DNA of 64,000 nucleotides from positions 1 to 64,000 of the forward strand of contig JBMOMT010000059.1 of NCBI GenBank assembly GCA_049324835.1, given 5' to 3'. Shown here piece after piece: positions 42,971 through 51,610 of the stretch; the stretch's first letter is position 1; every line of letters begins with the position of its first letter. The notes under the pieces are model-generated. The model saw only the letters and a program-made list of their open reading frames with translations, was not told where the DNA came from and did no database searches. This stretch comes from JBMOMT01 sp049324835. Its GTDB lineage: Bacteria > Chloroflexota > Anaerolineae > CAYNKW01. The position numbers and the translations under genes were made by a program.

Positions 42971-45076
42971 TTGCAGCACATATCTCTCGGCCAGGCTGCG
43001 ATTCAGCCCGCCGATCCGGTGGTGGCAGGCTCGTTTGTCACGCTCACCTTTACCTATACCGCTGGCCATCCGGTAGACGATTCGGGTTATCTCAAGATCG
43101 TCTTTCGCCACATGGCCGATTTCGGCACTCCCCAATTCCACGATCCTGCCGCACCCAATTATTGCACCGTCAGCACCAGCGGCAATTGCCGCATCGAACC
43201 GCGTTGGGACCCCAAGGGCCACACCCGGCCCTGGAGTCGCGCCCTGTATTTCAAAGTGCGCGGCGGTTTTTTGGACCGCGGCGAGCAGATCGCCGTCACA
43301 TTTGGCGATACTCGTGGCGGCTCACCCGGCTGGCAGATGCAAACCTTTTGTGAGCACAGCTTTGAGTTCAAAACGCTGATCGATCCCATCGCCACTTGCG
43401 AGTTTAAGGAATTGCCTCACTCGCCCACGCTGCGCGTGGCGCCGGGCGCGCCTGTCCGGGCGGTTTGCATCGCCCCCTCGCGAGTGACGGTCGGACAGCC
43501 GTTCGATTACCATCTCAAGCTGGAAGATCGGTGGGGCAATCCCATCAGTTCACCCGTCGCGCTGTCGCATCCCGGTTTCGCCCGGCCCGGCGTTCAGACG
43601 CTGGTGGCCGGGCATGCAGAAACGGGGCTCTCGGCAGAAAGCAACCCCATTGAGGTGACCGCAGCGCGGCAGCCGTTGCAGCCCTATTGGGCCGATTTTC
43701 ATGGCCAGTCAGAAGAGACCATCGGCAGCAACAGCATCGAGGATTATTTTGCCTTTGCCCGCGATGATGGCCGCCTGGACATTGCGGCCCATCAGGGCAA
43801 CGATTTTCAGGTGACAGATCTCTTTTGGCATCGGGTGAATCAGGTGAGCCGTGATTTTTACCAGCCGGGTGTGTTTGTCACCTTTCCGGGCTACGAGTGG
43901 AGCGGCAATACCCCACTGGGCGGCGACCGTAACGTCTATTTTGCCGCTGAGGGAGGGCAGATGGTGCACAGCAGCGTCGACCTGCTGCCCGACAAAAGCT
44001 CGGCTTACCCTGTGGCCGGCACGGCCAGCGCGCTGTTCGAGGCGCTGCGCGTTCAGGATGGCCCGACGCCGTTTGTATTTGCTCACGTCGGCGGGCGTTA
44101 CGCCGATCTGGCCGTACACGATCCGGCGCTTGAGCTGGCGGTGGAAGTCCATTCGGCCTGGGGCACCTTCGAGTGGCTGGTGGAAGAGGCTCTGGAGCGT
44201 GGGTATCGTGTGGGCATTTGCGCCAACTCGGATGGCCACAAAGGCCGTCCCGGTGCGTCTTTTCCTGGCGCGAGTGTATTTGGATCGTTGGGTGGTCTCA
44301 CCTGTGTGTTGGCCCGGCAGTTGGATCGCCAGAGCGTTTTGCAGGCATTGCAGGCGCGCCATTTTTACGCCACCACCGGACATCGAGGCCTGCTGCAAGT
44401 GCGGCTGGAACCGGGCGATGGTCGCAGCGCCGTGATGGGTGACGTGGTGGCGATCGGTTCTGACACGCCCCACTTGCACGTGTGGGCCGTGGGCACGGCA
44501 GCCATCGAGAGCATCCAGGTGCGCAACGGTCTGGAGCCGCTGGCGACGCTTCGCCCCTATGGCAGCGCCGATCTGGGCCGCCGGGTCAAGATCGTGTGGA
44601 GCGGGGCCGAGGTGCGCGGGCGCGACCGTATGGTCGCCTGGGATGGCAGGCTGCGGCTGCGCGGGAATACCATTCTGGAGGCGGCGCCCATCCATTTTTG
44701 GAATGCCGACCGCCCGCTCAGAAAGACCGGCCCGGATCAACTGGCGTGGCAGTCGGTGACCACCGGCGGTCTGGCGGGCGTGGTGCTCACATTGGCCGAT
44801 GCGCGGGCCGGCGAGTTAGAGATCGAGACGCTTCAGGGCTGTGTGACCTGTGCCGTCGACACGCTCGGCCTGGAACCGCAAAGCTGGCCTTTTGGTGGTC
44901 TGCGGAAACAGATCGCGGCCTACCGGCTGCCAGAGCCGCCGACGCCGCGCGAGTTCTCGTTCACCTGGCCGCTGACCAGCCTGCGCCCAGGCGATAACCC
45001 TATCTACGTCCGGGTGATGCAGGAGGATGGTCACATGGCCTGGTCGAGCCCGGTTTATGTGGTGCGATCCGCGTGA
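42971..45076 (+). CDS. DUF3604/PHP-like metal-dependent hydrolase
   Basis: 701 residues. A beta-rich N-terminal half (about 1-230) precedes a PHP-type metal-binding domain: WADFHGQS, DIAAHQGNDF, FPGYEWSGNT, FAHVGGRYAD, VEVHSAWGTFE and ICANSDGHKGRPG, in the order expected for PHP/DUF3604 proteins. The His and Asp of these motifs probably hold two or three metals. No signal peptide is visible. TTG 42971 has a perfect AGGAGG 6 nt upstream; GTG 42944, overlapping the previous gene, is the alternative. The substrate is unknown; phosphoesters are typical of the PHP fold. Confidence 0.8.
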   Translation: MQHISLGQAAIQPADPVVAGSFVTLTFTYTAGHPVDDSGYLKIVFRHMADFGTPQFHDPAAPNYCTVSTSGNCRIEPRWDPKGHTRPWSRALYFKVRGGFLDRGEQIAVTFGDTRGGSPGWQMQTFCEHSFEFKTLIDPIATCEFKELPHSPTLRVAPGAPVRAVCIAPSRVTVGQPFDYHLKLEDRWGNPISSPVALSHPGFARPGVQTLVAGHAETGLSAESNPIEVTAARQPLQPYWADFHGQSEETIGSNSIEDYFAFARDDGRLDIAAHQGNDFQVTDLFWHRVNQVSRDFYQPGVFVTFPGYEWSGNTPLGGDRNVYFAAEGGQMVHSSVDLLPDKSSAYPVAGTASALFEALRVQDGPTPFVFAHVGGRYADLAVHDPALELAVEVHSAWGTFEWLVEEALERGYRVGICANSDGHKGRPGASFPGASVFGSLGGLTCVLARQLDRQSVLQALQARHFYATTGHRGLLQVRLEPGDGRSAVMGDVVAIGSDTPHLHVWAVGTAAIESIQVRNGLEPLATLRPYGSADLGRRVKIVWSGAEVRGRDRMVAWDGRLRLRGNTILEAAPIHFWNADRPLRKTGPDQLAWQSVTTGGLAGVVLTLADARAGELEIETLQGCVTCAVDTLGLEPQSWPFGGLRKQIAAYRLPEPPTPREFSFTWPLTSLRPGDNPIYVRVMQEDGHMAWSSPVYVVRSA

Positions 45077-45097
45077 GCGAGGGGGGATTCTTTCGAA

Positions 45098-46045
45098 ATG
45101 ACGACGTACAAGATCATCGTCAATCCTGTCTCCGGCAGGGGAGCAGGCGCCAAAAAACAGCCGATCATCGAGAGTCTGTTGCAGAAACATGGCCTGGATT
45201 ACCATCTGGTGCGCACCGAGCGCCCCTGGCACGCGGCGGAGCTGGCGCAACAGGCCGCCACTGAAGGGTATGGCGTCGTCGTGGCGGTGGGCGGCGATGG
45301 TACAGCCAACGAGGTGCTCAACGGCCTGATGCTGGCCCGAGAAACCGGCGCGGGTGATGGAGCTGCTCTGGGGGTGCTGTGCGTGGGCCGGGGCAACGAC
45401 TTGGCCTATGGTCTGGGTTTGCCTCGAGATGTGGCCGAGGCCTGCCGTATTTTGGCTCAAGGCCAGCGGCGCCTCGTCGACGTGGGCAGAGTGGTGGGTG
45501 GTCTGTATCCGCAGGGGCGTTATTTCGGCAACGGTGTGGGCATCGGTTTTGATGCCGTGGTGGGTTTTGAAGCGCTCAAGCTCACCTGGCTACACGGCTT
45601 TGCCTCCTATTTGATCGCCGCTCTCAAGACCATCCTTCTTTTTTCGCGGGCGCCTCTGGTGCGTCTGGAATATGGCGATTGCCCGATCACCCAGCCTGCG
45701 TTGATGATCTCGATCATGAACGGTCGGCGCATGGGCGGCGGCTTTTTGATGGCTCCCCAGGCCAGGATCGACGATGGCCTGCTGGATCTGTGCGTCGCCG
45801 GAGAGGTGAACCGGGCCGGCATCCTGGCGCTCTTGCCGCGTTTTGTCAGAGGCACGCAGGCCGGCCACGCCGCCATCCGCAACGACCGGCTATCACGCAT
45901 CGCCGTGACGGCGCTGGAGGGGGTGTTGCCCGCCCACGCCGATGGCGAAACCCTGTGCACCACCGGCCAGCGGCTGGAGATAGAAATCCTGCCCGGCCAA
46001 CTGGAGGTCGTCTGCGGCTGTGATGCGGCGGAGGCCGGTCGATGA
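45098..46045 (+). CDS. diacylglycerol/lipid kinase family protein
   Basis: 315 residues. NPVSGRGAG and VAVGGDGTANEVLNGL are the ATP-binding signatures of the DAGK catalytic domain; GRGNDLAYGLGLP corresponds to the GTGNDFAR segment and GIGFDAVV follows. The C-terminal beta domain (MGGGFLMAPQARIDDGLLDLC) is complete. These enzymes phosphorylate diacylglycerol or related lipids at the membrane. The stop overlaps the acyltransferase start by 4 nt, and both would act in phospholipid synthesis. Confidence 0.92.
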   Translation: MTTYKIIVNPVSGRGAGAKKQPIIESLLQKHGLDYHLVRTERPWHAAELAQQAATEGYGVVVAVGGDGTANEVLNGLMLARETGAGDGAALGVLCVGRGNDLAYGLGLPRDVAEACRILAQGQRRLVDVGRVVGGLYPQGRYFGNGVGIGFDAVVGFEALKLTWLHGFASYLIAALKTILLFSRAPLVRLEYGDCPITQPALMISIMNGRRMGGGFLMAPQARIDDGLLDLCVAGEVNRAGILALLPRFVRGTQAGHAAIRNDRLSRIAVTALEGVLPAHADGETLCTTGQRLEIEILPGQLEVVCGCDAAEAGR

Positions 46046-46743
46046 CCGTGACCGAGCGGGTGGTGAATTCGACCATCAAAGGGCTGGTGCGCGTTCTGTG
46101 CCGCGTGGACGATGCCGGGCTGGCTCATGTGCCGCCGCGCGGCCCCCTCATTTTGGTGACCAACCACGTCAATTTTCTAGAGGTGCCGGTGCTCGTCACG
46201 GCGCTGTGGCCCCGGCCGCTGACGGCTTTTGTCAAGGCAGAGACCTGGGAAAACCCGATACTCCATTTTCTGTTCGACCTGTGGGGCGGCATTCCTTTGC
46301 GGCGGGGCGAGGCCGACGTGGTTGCCTTCCGGCAGGGCCTGGCTGCCCTGGAGACAGAGTGCATCCTGGGTGTGGCTCCAGAGGGCACACGCAGCGGTCA
46401 CGGCCGCCTGCAGCAGGGCCATCCGGGCATGGTGTTGCTGGCTTTGCGCAGCGGCGCGCCGCTGTTGCCGGTGGTTTATTTCGGCGCCGAAAACTATCGG
46501 CGGCAGTGGTCTCGGCTGCGGCGGGCCGATTTCCGTATCGTGGTGGGCCGGCCTTTTTTCCTGGATGCCCGTGGCGTCAGGGTGACACGTCAGGTGCGAC
46601 GGCAGATGACCGACGAGGTGATGTACCAGATCGCGGCGCTGCTGCCGCCGGCCTACCGCGGCCATTATGCCGATCTGGCCGCCGCCACCGAGTTTTTCCT
46701 GCGCTTTCCGCCTCTCTCTGGTAGTAACCTCGACTGCTCCTGA
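46042..46743 (+). CDS. 1-acylglycerol-3-phosphate acyltransferase-like protein (PlsC family)
   Basis: 233 residues. The first acyltransferase motif reads NHVNFLE, i.e. H-x4-Glu instead of the usual H-x4-Asp. The second motif, IPLRRGEADV, and the third, APEGTRSG, are standard, as is LPVVYFGAE. PlsC enzymes add the second acyl chain to lysophosphatidic acid. The Asp-to-Glu swap in the charge relay could reduce or alter activity. ATG overlaps the kinase stop (ATGA). Confidence 0.88.
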   Translation: MTVTERVVNSTIKGLVRVLCRVDDAGLAHVPPRGPLILVTNHVNFLEVPVLVTALWPRPLTAFVKAETWENPILHFLFDLWGGIPLRRGEADVVAFRQGLAALETECILGVAPEGTRSGHGRLQQGHPGMVLLALRSGAPLLPVVYFGAENYRRQWSRLRRADFRIVVGRPFFLDARGVRVTRQVRRQMTDEVMYQIAALLPPAYRGHYADLAAATEFFLRFPPLSGSNLDCS

Positions 46744-46762
46744 AAGAATGGAGGGTATTGTG

Positions 46763-48061
46763 GTGATCCATCAGGTGAACCGGCTTGCCGGTGAGCTACA
46801 GAACGAGATCGTGGAGTATCGACGCGATTTCCACCGCCACGCCGAGACAGGTTGGTGCGAGTTCCGCACCGCCTCACTCGTTGCCCGCCGCCTGGCCGAT
46901 CTGGGTTACCAGGTGAGAGTGGGCCACCAGGTCGTCAGCGAGCCAGATCGGATGGGCGTGCCGCCTCCGGATGTGCTGGAAGAACGCTGGCAACGCGCGC
47001 GGGCCCAGGGCGGCGATCCTGCCTACCTGGAGCTGGTGCGGGGTGGTTATACCGGCGTGCTGGCTCTCCTCGAATGTGGCGCGGGCCCCACCGTGGGCCT
47101 GCGGTTCGACATCGACGCCCTGGGCGTGCAGGAGAGCCGCGACGCCAGCCACCGGCCGGCGCGAGAGGGGTTTGCCTCGATCAACCCGGAGGCCATGCAC
47201 GCCTGCGGCCACGATGGGCACACCGCCGTGGGACTGGGTGTGGCCCGGCTGCTTATGGCGATGAAAGACGAGATTCGGGGCGCGGTCAGACTGATCTTTC
47301 AACCGGCTGAGGAGGGCGTGCGAGGCGCCAAGGCCATGGTGGCTGCCGGCGTGGTCGACGACGTGGATTACATGCTGGGCCATCATCTCTACAGCGGTTG
47401 GGAAACCGGGCAGATCAGCGGCGGGCGCAGCGGCTACCTGGCGACCACCAAGTTCGACGCCATTCTCACCGGCGCGCCGGCCCATGCCGGCGGTAGCCCG
47501 CAAGGGGGCAAAAACGCCCTGCTGGCGGCAGCCACGGCGGTGCTCAACCTGCACGCCATTCCCCGGCACCGCGATGGCGCCACGCGTATCAACGTGGGCC
47601 AGTTGATCGCCGGCACGGGACGCAACGTCATCCCGGCCAATGCACACCTGATGATCGAGACGCGCGGCGAGACCACCGAGCTCAACGAGCATGTGTACGG
47701 TTACGCCATACGGGTGCTGGAGGCCGCGGCTGCCATGCACGGCTGTGCGCTGGAGACGCGACTCGTGGGCGCGGCCCAGGGAGCCAATAGCGACGCAGAG
47801 CTGGCCGAACGGGTGGAGAGGGTCGCGCTCAAGCTGGAAGGTCTTTCCATCCGCCCGGCTGAGGGCGGGGGCGGCAGCGAGGATTTTACGTACATGATGG
47901 CGCGCGTACAACAAAAAGGCGGCCAGGCCACTCACATCGGCGTGGGAGCCGATTTGGGCGGCTGGGGGCATCACACCGCCGAGTTTGATATCGACGAGCG
48001 TGCGCTGAACGACGCCGTCAGGCTTTTGTCGATGGTGGTGCTCGACATTGTGCGAACATGA
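46763..48061 (+). CDS. M20-family amidohydrolase, AbgA-like
   Basis: 432 residues. HACGHDGHTAVG and QPAEEGVRGAKAM carry metal-binding His and Glu, and GTGRNVIPANAHLMIETRGE the dimerisation domain. The early segment SEPDRMGVPPPDVLEERW and LRFDIDALGVQES resemble p-aminobenzoyl-glutamate hydrolase subunit A. The AbgB partner is not in the window. GTG 46763 is chosen for GGAGGG 7 nt upstream; GTG 46760 and ATG 46748 are nearby alternatives. Substrate by analogy: N-acyl or aminobenzoyl amino acids. Confidence 0.88.
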   Translation: MIHQVNRLAGELQNEIVEYRRDFHRHAETGWCEFRTASLVARRLADLGYQVRVGHQVVSEPDRMGVPPPDVLEERWQRARAQGGDPAYLELVRGGYTGVLALLECGAGPTVGLRFDIDALGVQESRDASHRPAREGFASINPEAMHACGHDGHTAVGLGVARLLMAMKDEIRGAVRLIFQPAEEGVRGAKAMVAAGVVDDVDYMLGHHLYSGWETGQISGGRSGYLATTKFDAILTGAPAHAGGSPQGGKNALLAAATAVLNLHAIPRHRDGATRINVGQLIAGTGRNVIPANAHLMIETRGETTELNEHVYGYAIRVLEAAAAMHGCALETRLVGAAQGANSDAELAERVERVALKLEGLSIRPAEGGGGSEDFTYMMARVQQKGGQATHIGVGADLGGWGHHTAEFDIDERALNDAVRLLSMVVLDIVRT

Positions 48062-48096
48062 CGGTTTTTCCGCATCACGTCTGACCAGAGGCAGAG

Positions 48097-50409
48097 GTGT
48101 CTATCATTCGTAAACTCTGGGGCGTCTCGGTCACCGATCCGGATTATGAGCGGCGGCGCGGCCTGCTAGACATCGTCCTGCTGGGGCTGGCAGTGGTGGC
48201 CATTCTGGCCTTGCTGGCCACGACCTGGGCCTGGCTCAGGGGGATCGAGCAGGATTATGGCGATCTCTATGGCGGTAGCCTGGGGCTTCTTTTTGGCCTG
48301 GGCGTCATTTTCGCCATCAGCCGGTTGATGTCCGGACGGCTGGCGAGCTGGCTTTTACTGGTTTTGTTGATCCTGGTATCGGCCTTTTCAGACTCCCCGG
48401 AACAGGTGGTGGATGGCCGAACACTGTTCGTTTTTGCCATTCCCATTCTGATGTCGAGCGCGCTGTTGCGACCCTGGTCCAGTTTTGTCGTTGCCGGTCT
48501 GGTCAGTCTGGTACTGCTGGCCGTTGGTCTGAGTGTGGGCATGGCGCCTAACGTCATAGCCTTTCTGTCCTTTTTTATGCTGGCCCTGGTTTCGTGGTTG
48601 ACGGGGCGCAGCCTGGAACGGGCCTTGCAACGGTTGCAGCAGCGCAACCGCGAGTTGATCCTGCTCAGCAGCGCGGTGCAGACATTGAACTCTTCGCTGG
48701 ACATAGACCAGATCCTGGTGAACGTGCTGGAGGAGGTGCGGCGCATCATGGGCGTGATGAGCTGCTCGGTCTGGCTGGTCGATCCACAGAGCGGGGAGCT
48801 GGTCTGCCAGCAGAGCGCCGGGCCGGGGCACGAGATCGTGCGCGGCTGGCGGTTGTCACCTCAACAAGGGATCGTCGGCTGGGTGATGCGTCAGGGGCAG
48901 AGCCTCTGCGTGCCGGACACCCGCCTGGACGAGCGCCACTTTGAGGATGTGGATCGGCAAACGGGGGTGGAGCTGCGCTCGTTGCTCTCGGTTCCCTTGC
49001 CGGCCCGCGAAAAGGTGGTGGGGGTGCTCCAGGTGGGTGACGTGCAGGTGGATCGGTTTGAGCCGTCAGACCTGGTGTTGATCGAGTCGTTGGCGGCTTC
49101 GGCGGCCATCGCCGTTGAGAATGCGCGGCTGCTTCAGGCCACCCGGCAACGGGCCGAGCAGCTCGAATCGCTGCGCCAGGCCGGACTCAAACTCACCGCC
49201 AGTCTCAAGCTTCAGGTGGTTTTGGAGGCCATTCTGGAGCAAGTGCTCAGGATGGTGGCGGCCCACGATGCGCACATTTTTCTGTACGATGGGCAACGAT
49301 TGACCTTTGGCGCGGCGTTGTGGGCTGACGAGCGGCAGACCCAACCCTATACTGAGGTGCGCTCCGATGGTCTGACCTACACGGTGGCCCGCAGCGGCGA
49401 GTGCATCGTGGTGCCCAACGCGAACGAGCATCCGTTGTTCAGCGATTGGCCCTGGGGCGGCGGCATCATCGGCATGCCGCTCAAGTTCGGTGGGCGGGTG
49501 GTGGGCGTGATGAACGTGGCTTTTCTGGAGCCTCATGCTTTTAGCCGGGACGAGCTGCGTGGGCTGGAGCTTTTGGCCGATCAGGCGACGGTGGCCATCG
49601 AGAACGCCCGCCTGTACGGTCAGGTGGCGCATCACGCCGATGAGTTGGAAAAACGGGTGGCGGAGCGCACTCGCGAACTCACCGAGGCCTACGAGCGGCT
49701 CAAGGAGTTGGATCGTCTCAAAACCAAGTTTGTCTCTGACGTCTCGCACGAATTACGGACGCCGGTGACCAACATCGGTCTGTACCTGCATTTGTTGGAG
49801 CGTGGCGCGGCGCAGAATCGGCCAGAGTATCTGCGTGTGCTCAGGGAGCAATCTGACCGTCTGGGTGGTCTGGTGCAGGACATTCTGAACCTCTCGCGGC
49901 TGGAGGTGACAAAAGAGGAGGTTCAGTTTGAGGCGGTGGACCTGAATGTTCTGGTGGAGCAGGTTGTGATCGCCGAGCAAGCGCGGGCCGAGGCCAAGGG
50001 TCTGAGCCTGGTTTTTGAGCCTGACCCGACTTTGCCGCCGGTGCGCGGTGCGGCCACTCAGCTCGGTCAGGTGATCACCAACCTGATCGCCAACGCCATC
50101 AACTATACCGTTGTGGGGCGGGTGTGTGTCCGTACCGGACGGGATGAAGCCAGGTCAGGGGGGGGCTGGCTGGAGGTAGAGGACAGCGGCATGGGCATCA
50201 GCCCGGAGGATTTGCCCCACATCTTTGAACGTTTTTATCGCGGCCGGGAGGTGGGCAGTTCCAACCTTCCCGGCACCGGGCTGGGGCTGGCCATCGTCCA
50301 AGAGATCGTGGCTCTGCACGGTGGGCAGATCGATGTGGACAGCCGGCCGGGGCAGGGCAGTCGCTTTCGAGTCTTTTTGCCTTTGATGGAGCAGGACGCA
50401 GATGAATAG
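48097..50409 (+). CDS. membrane sensor histidine kinase with two GAF domains
   Basis: 770 residues. Five to six membrane helices (about 25-168) are followed by a GAF domain (200-345), a second GAF (365-505), a coiled coil and the kinase core. The phosphoacceptor His551 is in VSDVSHELRTP, the N box is LIANAINYT, G1 is VEDSGMGIS, the F box IFERFYRG and G2 GTGLGLAIV. No receiver domain and no response regulator gene adjoins, so it is an orphan kinase. GTG 48097 with GAGG upstream. The end overlaps the opine dehydrogenase gene by 8 bp, an unexpected coupling of a sensor and an enzyme. Confidence 0.94.
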   Translation: MSIIRKLWGVSVTDPDYERRRGLLDIVLLGLAVVAILALLATTWAWLRGIEQDYGDLYGGSLGLLFGLGVIFAISRLMSGRLASWLLLVLLILVSAFSDSPEQVVDGRTLFVFAIPILMSSALLRPWSSFVVAGLVSLVLLAVGLSVGMAPNVIAFLSFFMLALVSWLTGRSLERALQRLQQRNRELILLSSAVQTLNSSLDIDQILVNVLEEVRRIMGVMSCSVWLVDPQSGELVCQQSAGPGHEIVRGWRLSPQQGIVGWVMRQGQSLCVPDTRLDERHFEDVDRQTGVELRSLLSVPLPAREKVVGVLQVGDVQVDRFEPSDLVLIESLAASAAIAVENARLLQATRQRAEQLESLRQAGLKLTASLKLQVVLEAILEQVLRMVAAHDAHIFLYDGQRLTFGAALWADERQTQPYTEVRSDGLTYTVARSGECIVVPNANEHPLFSDWPWGGGIIGMPLKFGGRVVGVMNVAFLEPHAFSRDELRGLELLADQATVAIENARLYGQVAHHADELEKRVAERTRELTEAYERLKELDRLKTKFVSDVSHELRTPVTNIGLYLHLLERGAAQNRPEYLRVLREQSDRLGGLVQDILNLSRLEVTKEEVQFEAVDLNVLVEQVVIAEQARAEAKGLSLVFEPDPTLPPVRGAATQLGQVITNLIANAINYTVVGRVCVRTGRDEARSGGGWLEVEDSGMGISPEDLPHIFERFYRGREVGSSNLPGTGLGLAIVQEIVALHGGQIDVDSRPGQGSRFRVFLPLMEQDADE

Positions 50410-51487
50410 ACAGACGGTTTGTGTGATCGGGGCCGGTAACGGCGGTTCGGCTGTGGCGGGTGATCTGTCGCTGGCCGGTCATCGCTGCCGGCTTTACGAG
50501 TTCCCCGAGTTTGCGGCCAACATCGCGCCTATCCAGGCCCAGGGGGGCATACGGGTCACCGGCATCGCGCGCACCGGTTTCGCCCGGCTCGAACGGGTCA
50601 CCACGGATGTGGCCGAGGCCGTGGCGGGGGCCGATCTCATCATGGTGACGACGGTGGCGCTGGCTCATCGGCGCGTGGCGTTGGAGCTGGCTCCACACCT
50701 CGCCGAGGGGCAGGTGATTGTGCTCTGGCCGGGCAGCGGCGGCACGCTCGCTTTTCGCCAGGCCTGGGATGAGCTGGGTTTTGATCGGCGGGTGTATCTG
50801 GCCGAGAGTGTGACGCTGCCCTATTGCTGCCGCCGTTTGGAGGGGCCGGGCACGGTCAACATCCATCGCATCGATGGGCCCAACATGCTTCTGGCTGCTT
50901 TGCCGGCCAGCGATACACCCGCCGTGTTGCAAGCCCTGGCGGACACCTATGCCCAGATGGTGAAACCGGCGCTGAGCGTGCTGGAGCCTGCCCTCTATAA
51001 CCCCAACATCATCGTTCATCCGGTGGGCGCGCTGCTCAACATGGGCCGCATCGAACATTCTGGCGGCGAGTTTTACATGTACAAAGAGGGCATCACGCCA
51101 TCGGTGAAAAAGGTCATCTATGCCATGGATGCCGAGCGTATGGCGCTTTTTGCCGCCCTGGGTTACATACCTCGCACGTACGATCAGGTTTTTTGGGACA
51201 GTTTCAACATGTCGGTGGCAGAGTTTGCCGTCAGCTCGAGCAAGGGGCCTTTTAGCATGCAAGATCGTTACATCACCGAAGATATTCCCATGGGGGCAAC
51301 GCTGACGGTCTCGCTGGCCCGTAAGGCCGGCGTCGCGACACCCACCTACGATGGCATGATTCACCTGGCTTCGCTGGTCAACGGCGTGGATTATTTTGCC
51401 GTTGGCCGCAACCTGGAAAACCTCCATCTGGCTCATTTGAGTCTGGATCAGTTCCAAAGGTATGTGCAAACAGGCCAGAAGCCCTGA
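50402..51487 (+). CDS. octopine/nopaline (opine) dehydrogenase family enzyme
   Basis: 361 residues. The N-terminal Rossmann fold has VIGAGNGGSAVAGDLSLAG for NAD(P)H, and the C-terminal Octopine_DH domain has NIIVHPVGALLNMGRIE with the catalytic-type His, and GITPSVKKVIYAMDAER. Such enzymes reduce Schiff bases of amino acids and 2-oxo acids, or act in opine-type metallophore synthesis; no nicotianamine-synthase-like partner is nearby. ATG 50402 lies within the end of the kinase gene. Confidence 0.9.
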   Translation: MNRQTVCVIGAGNGGSAVAGDLSLAGHRCRLYEFPEFAANIAPIQAQGGIRVTGIARTGFARLERVTTDVAEAVAGADLIMVTTVALAHRRVALELAPHLAEGQVIVLWPGSGGTLAFRQAWDELGFDRRVYLAESVTLPYCCRRLEGPGTVNIHRIDGPNMLLAALPASDTPAVLQALADTYAQMVKPALSVLEPALYNPNIIVHPVGALLNMGRIEHSGGEFYMYKEGITPSVKKVIYAMDAERMALFAALGYIPRTYDQVFWDSFNMSVAEFAVSSSKGPFSMQDRYITEDIPMGATLTVSLARKAGVATPTYDGMIHLASLVNGVDYFAVGRNLENLHLAHLSLDQFQRYVQTGQKP

Positions 51488-51543
51488 AAATGGCCGGACG
51501 GGCCACGATTTTTACACTTTGAGAGCGTGGGCAGCCGCAAGAA

Positions 51544-51572
51544 AAACGCCAGGCTATTTGGGCCTGGCGTTT
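51544..51572. terminator. bidirectional terminator between convergent genes
   Basis: AAACGCCAGG pairs with CCTGGCGTTT around a 9-nt loop. T-rich sequence follows on the plus strand (TTTGGTTTGG) and A-rich sequence precedes (T-rich on the minus strand), so it can end both the opine dehydrogenase and GH18-like transcripts. A second small stem, CACCTG/CAGGTG, lies at 51582-51599. Confidence 0.8.
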
Positions 51573-51610
51573 GGTTTGGATCACCTGCAGCGACAGGTGC
51601 GGCTGTGGCG

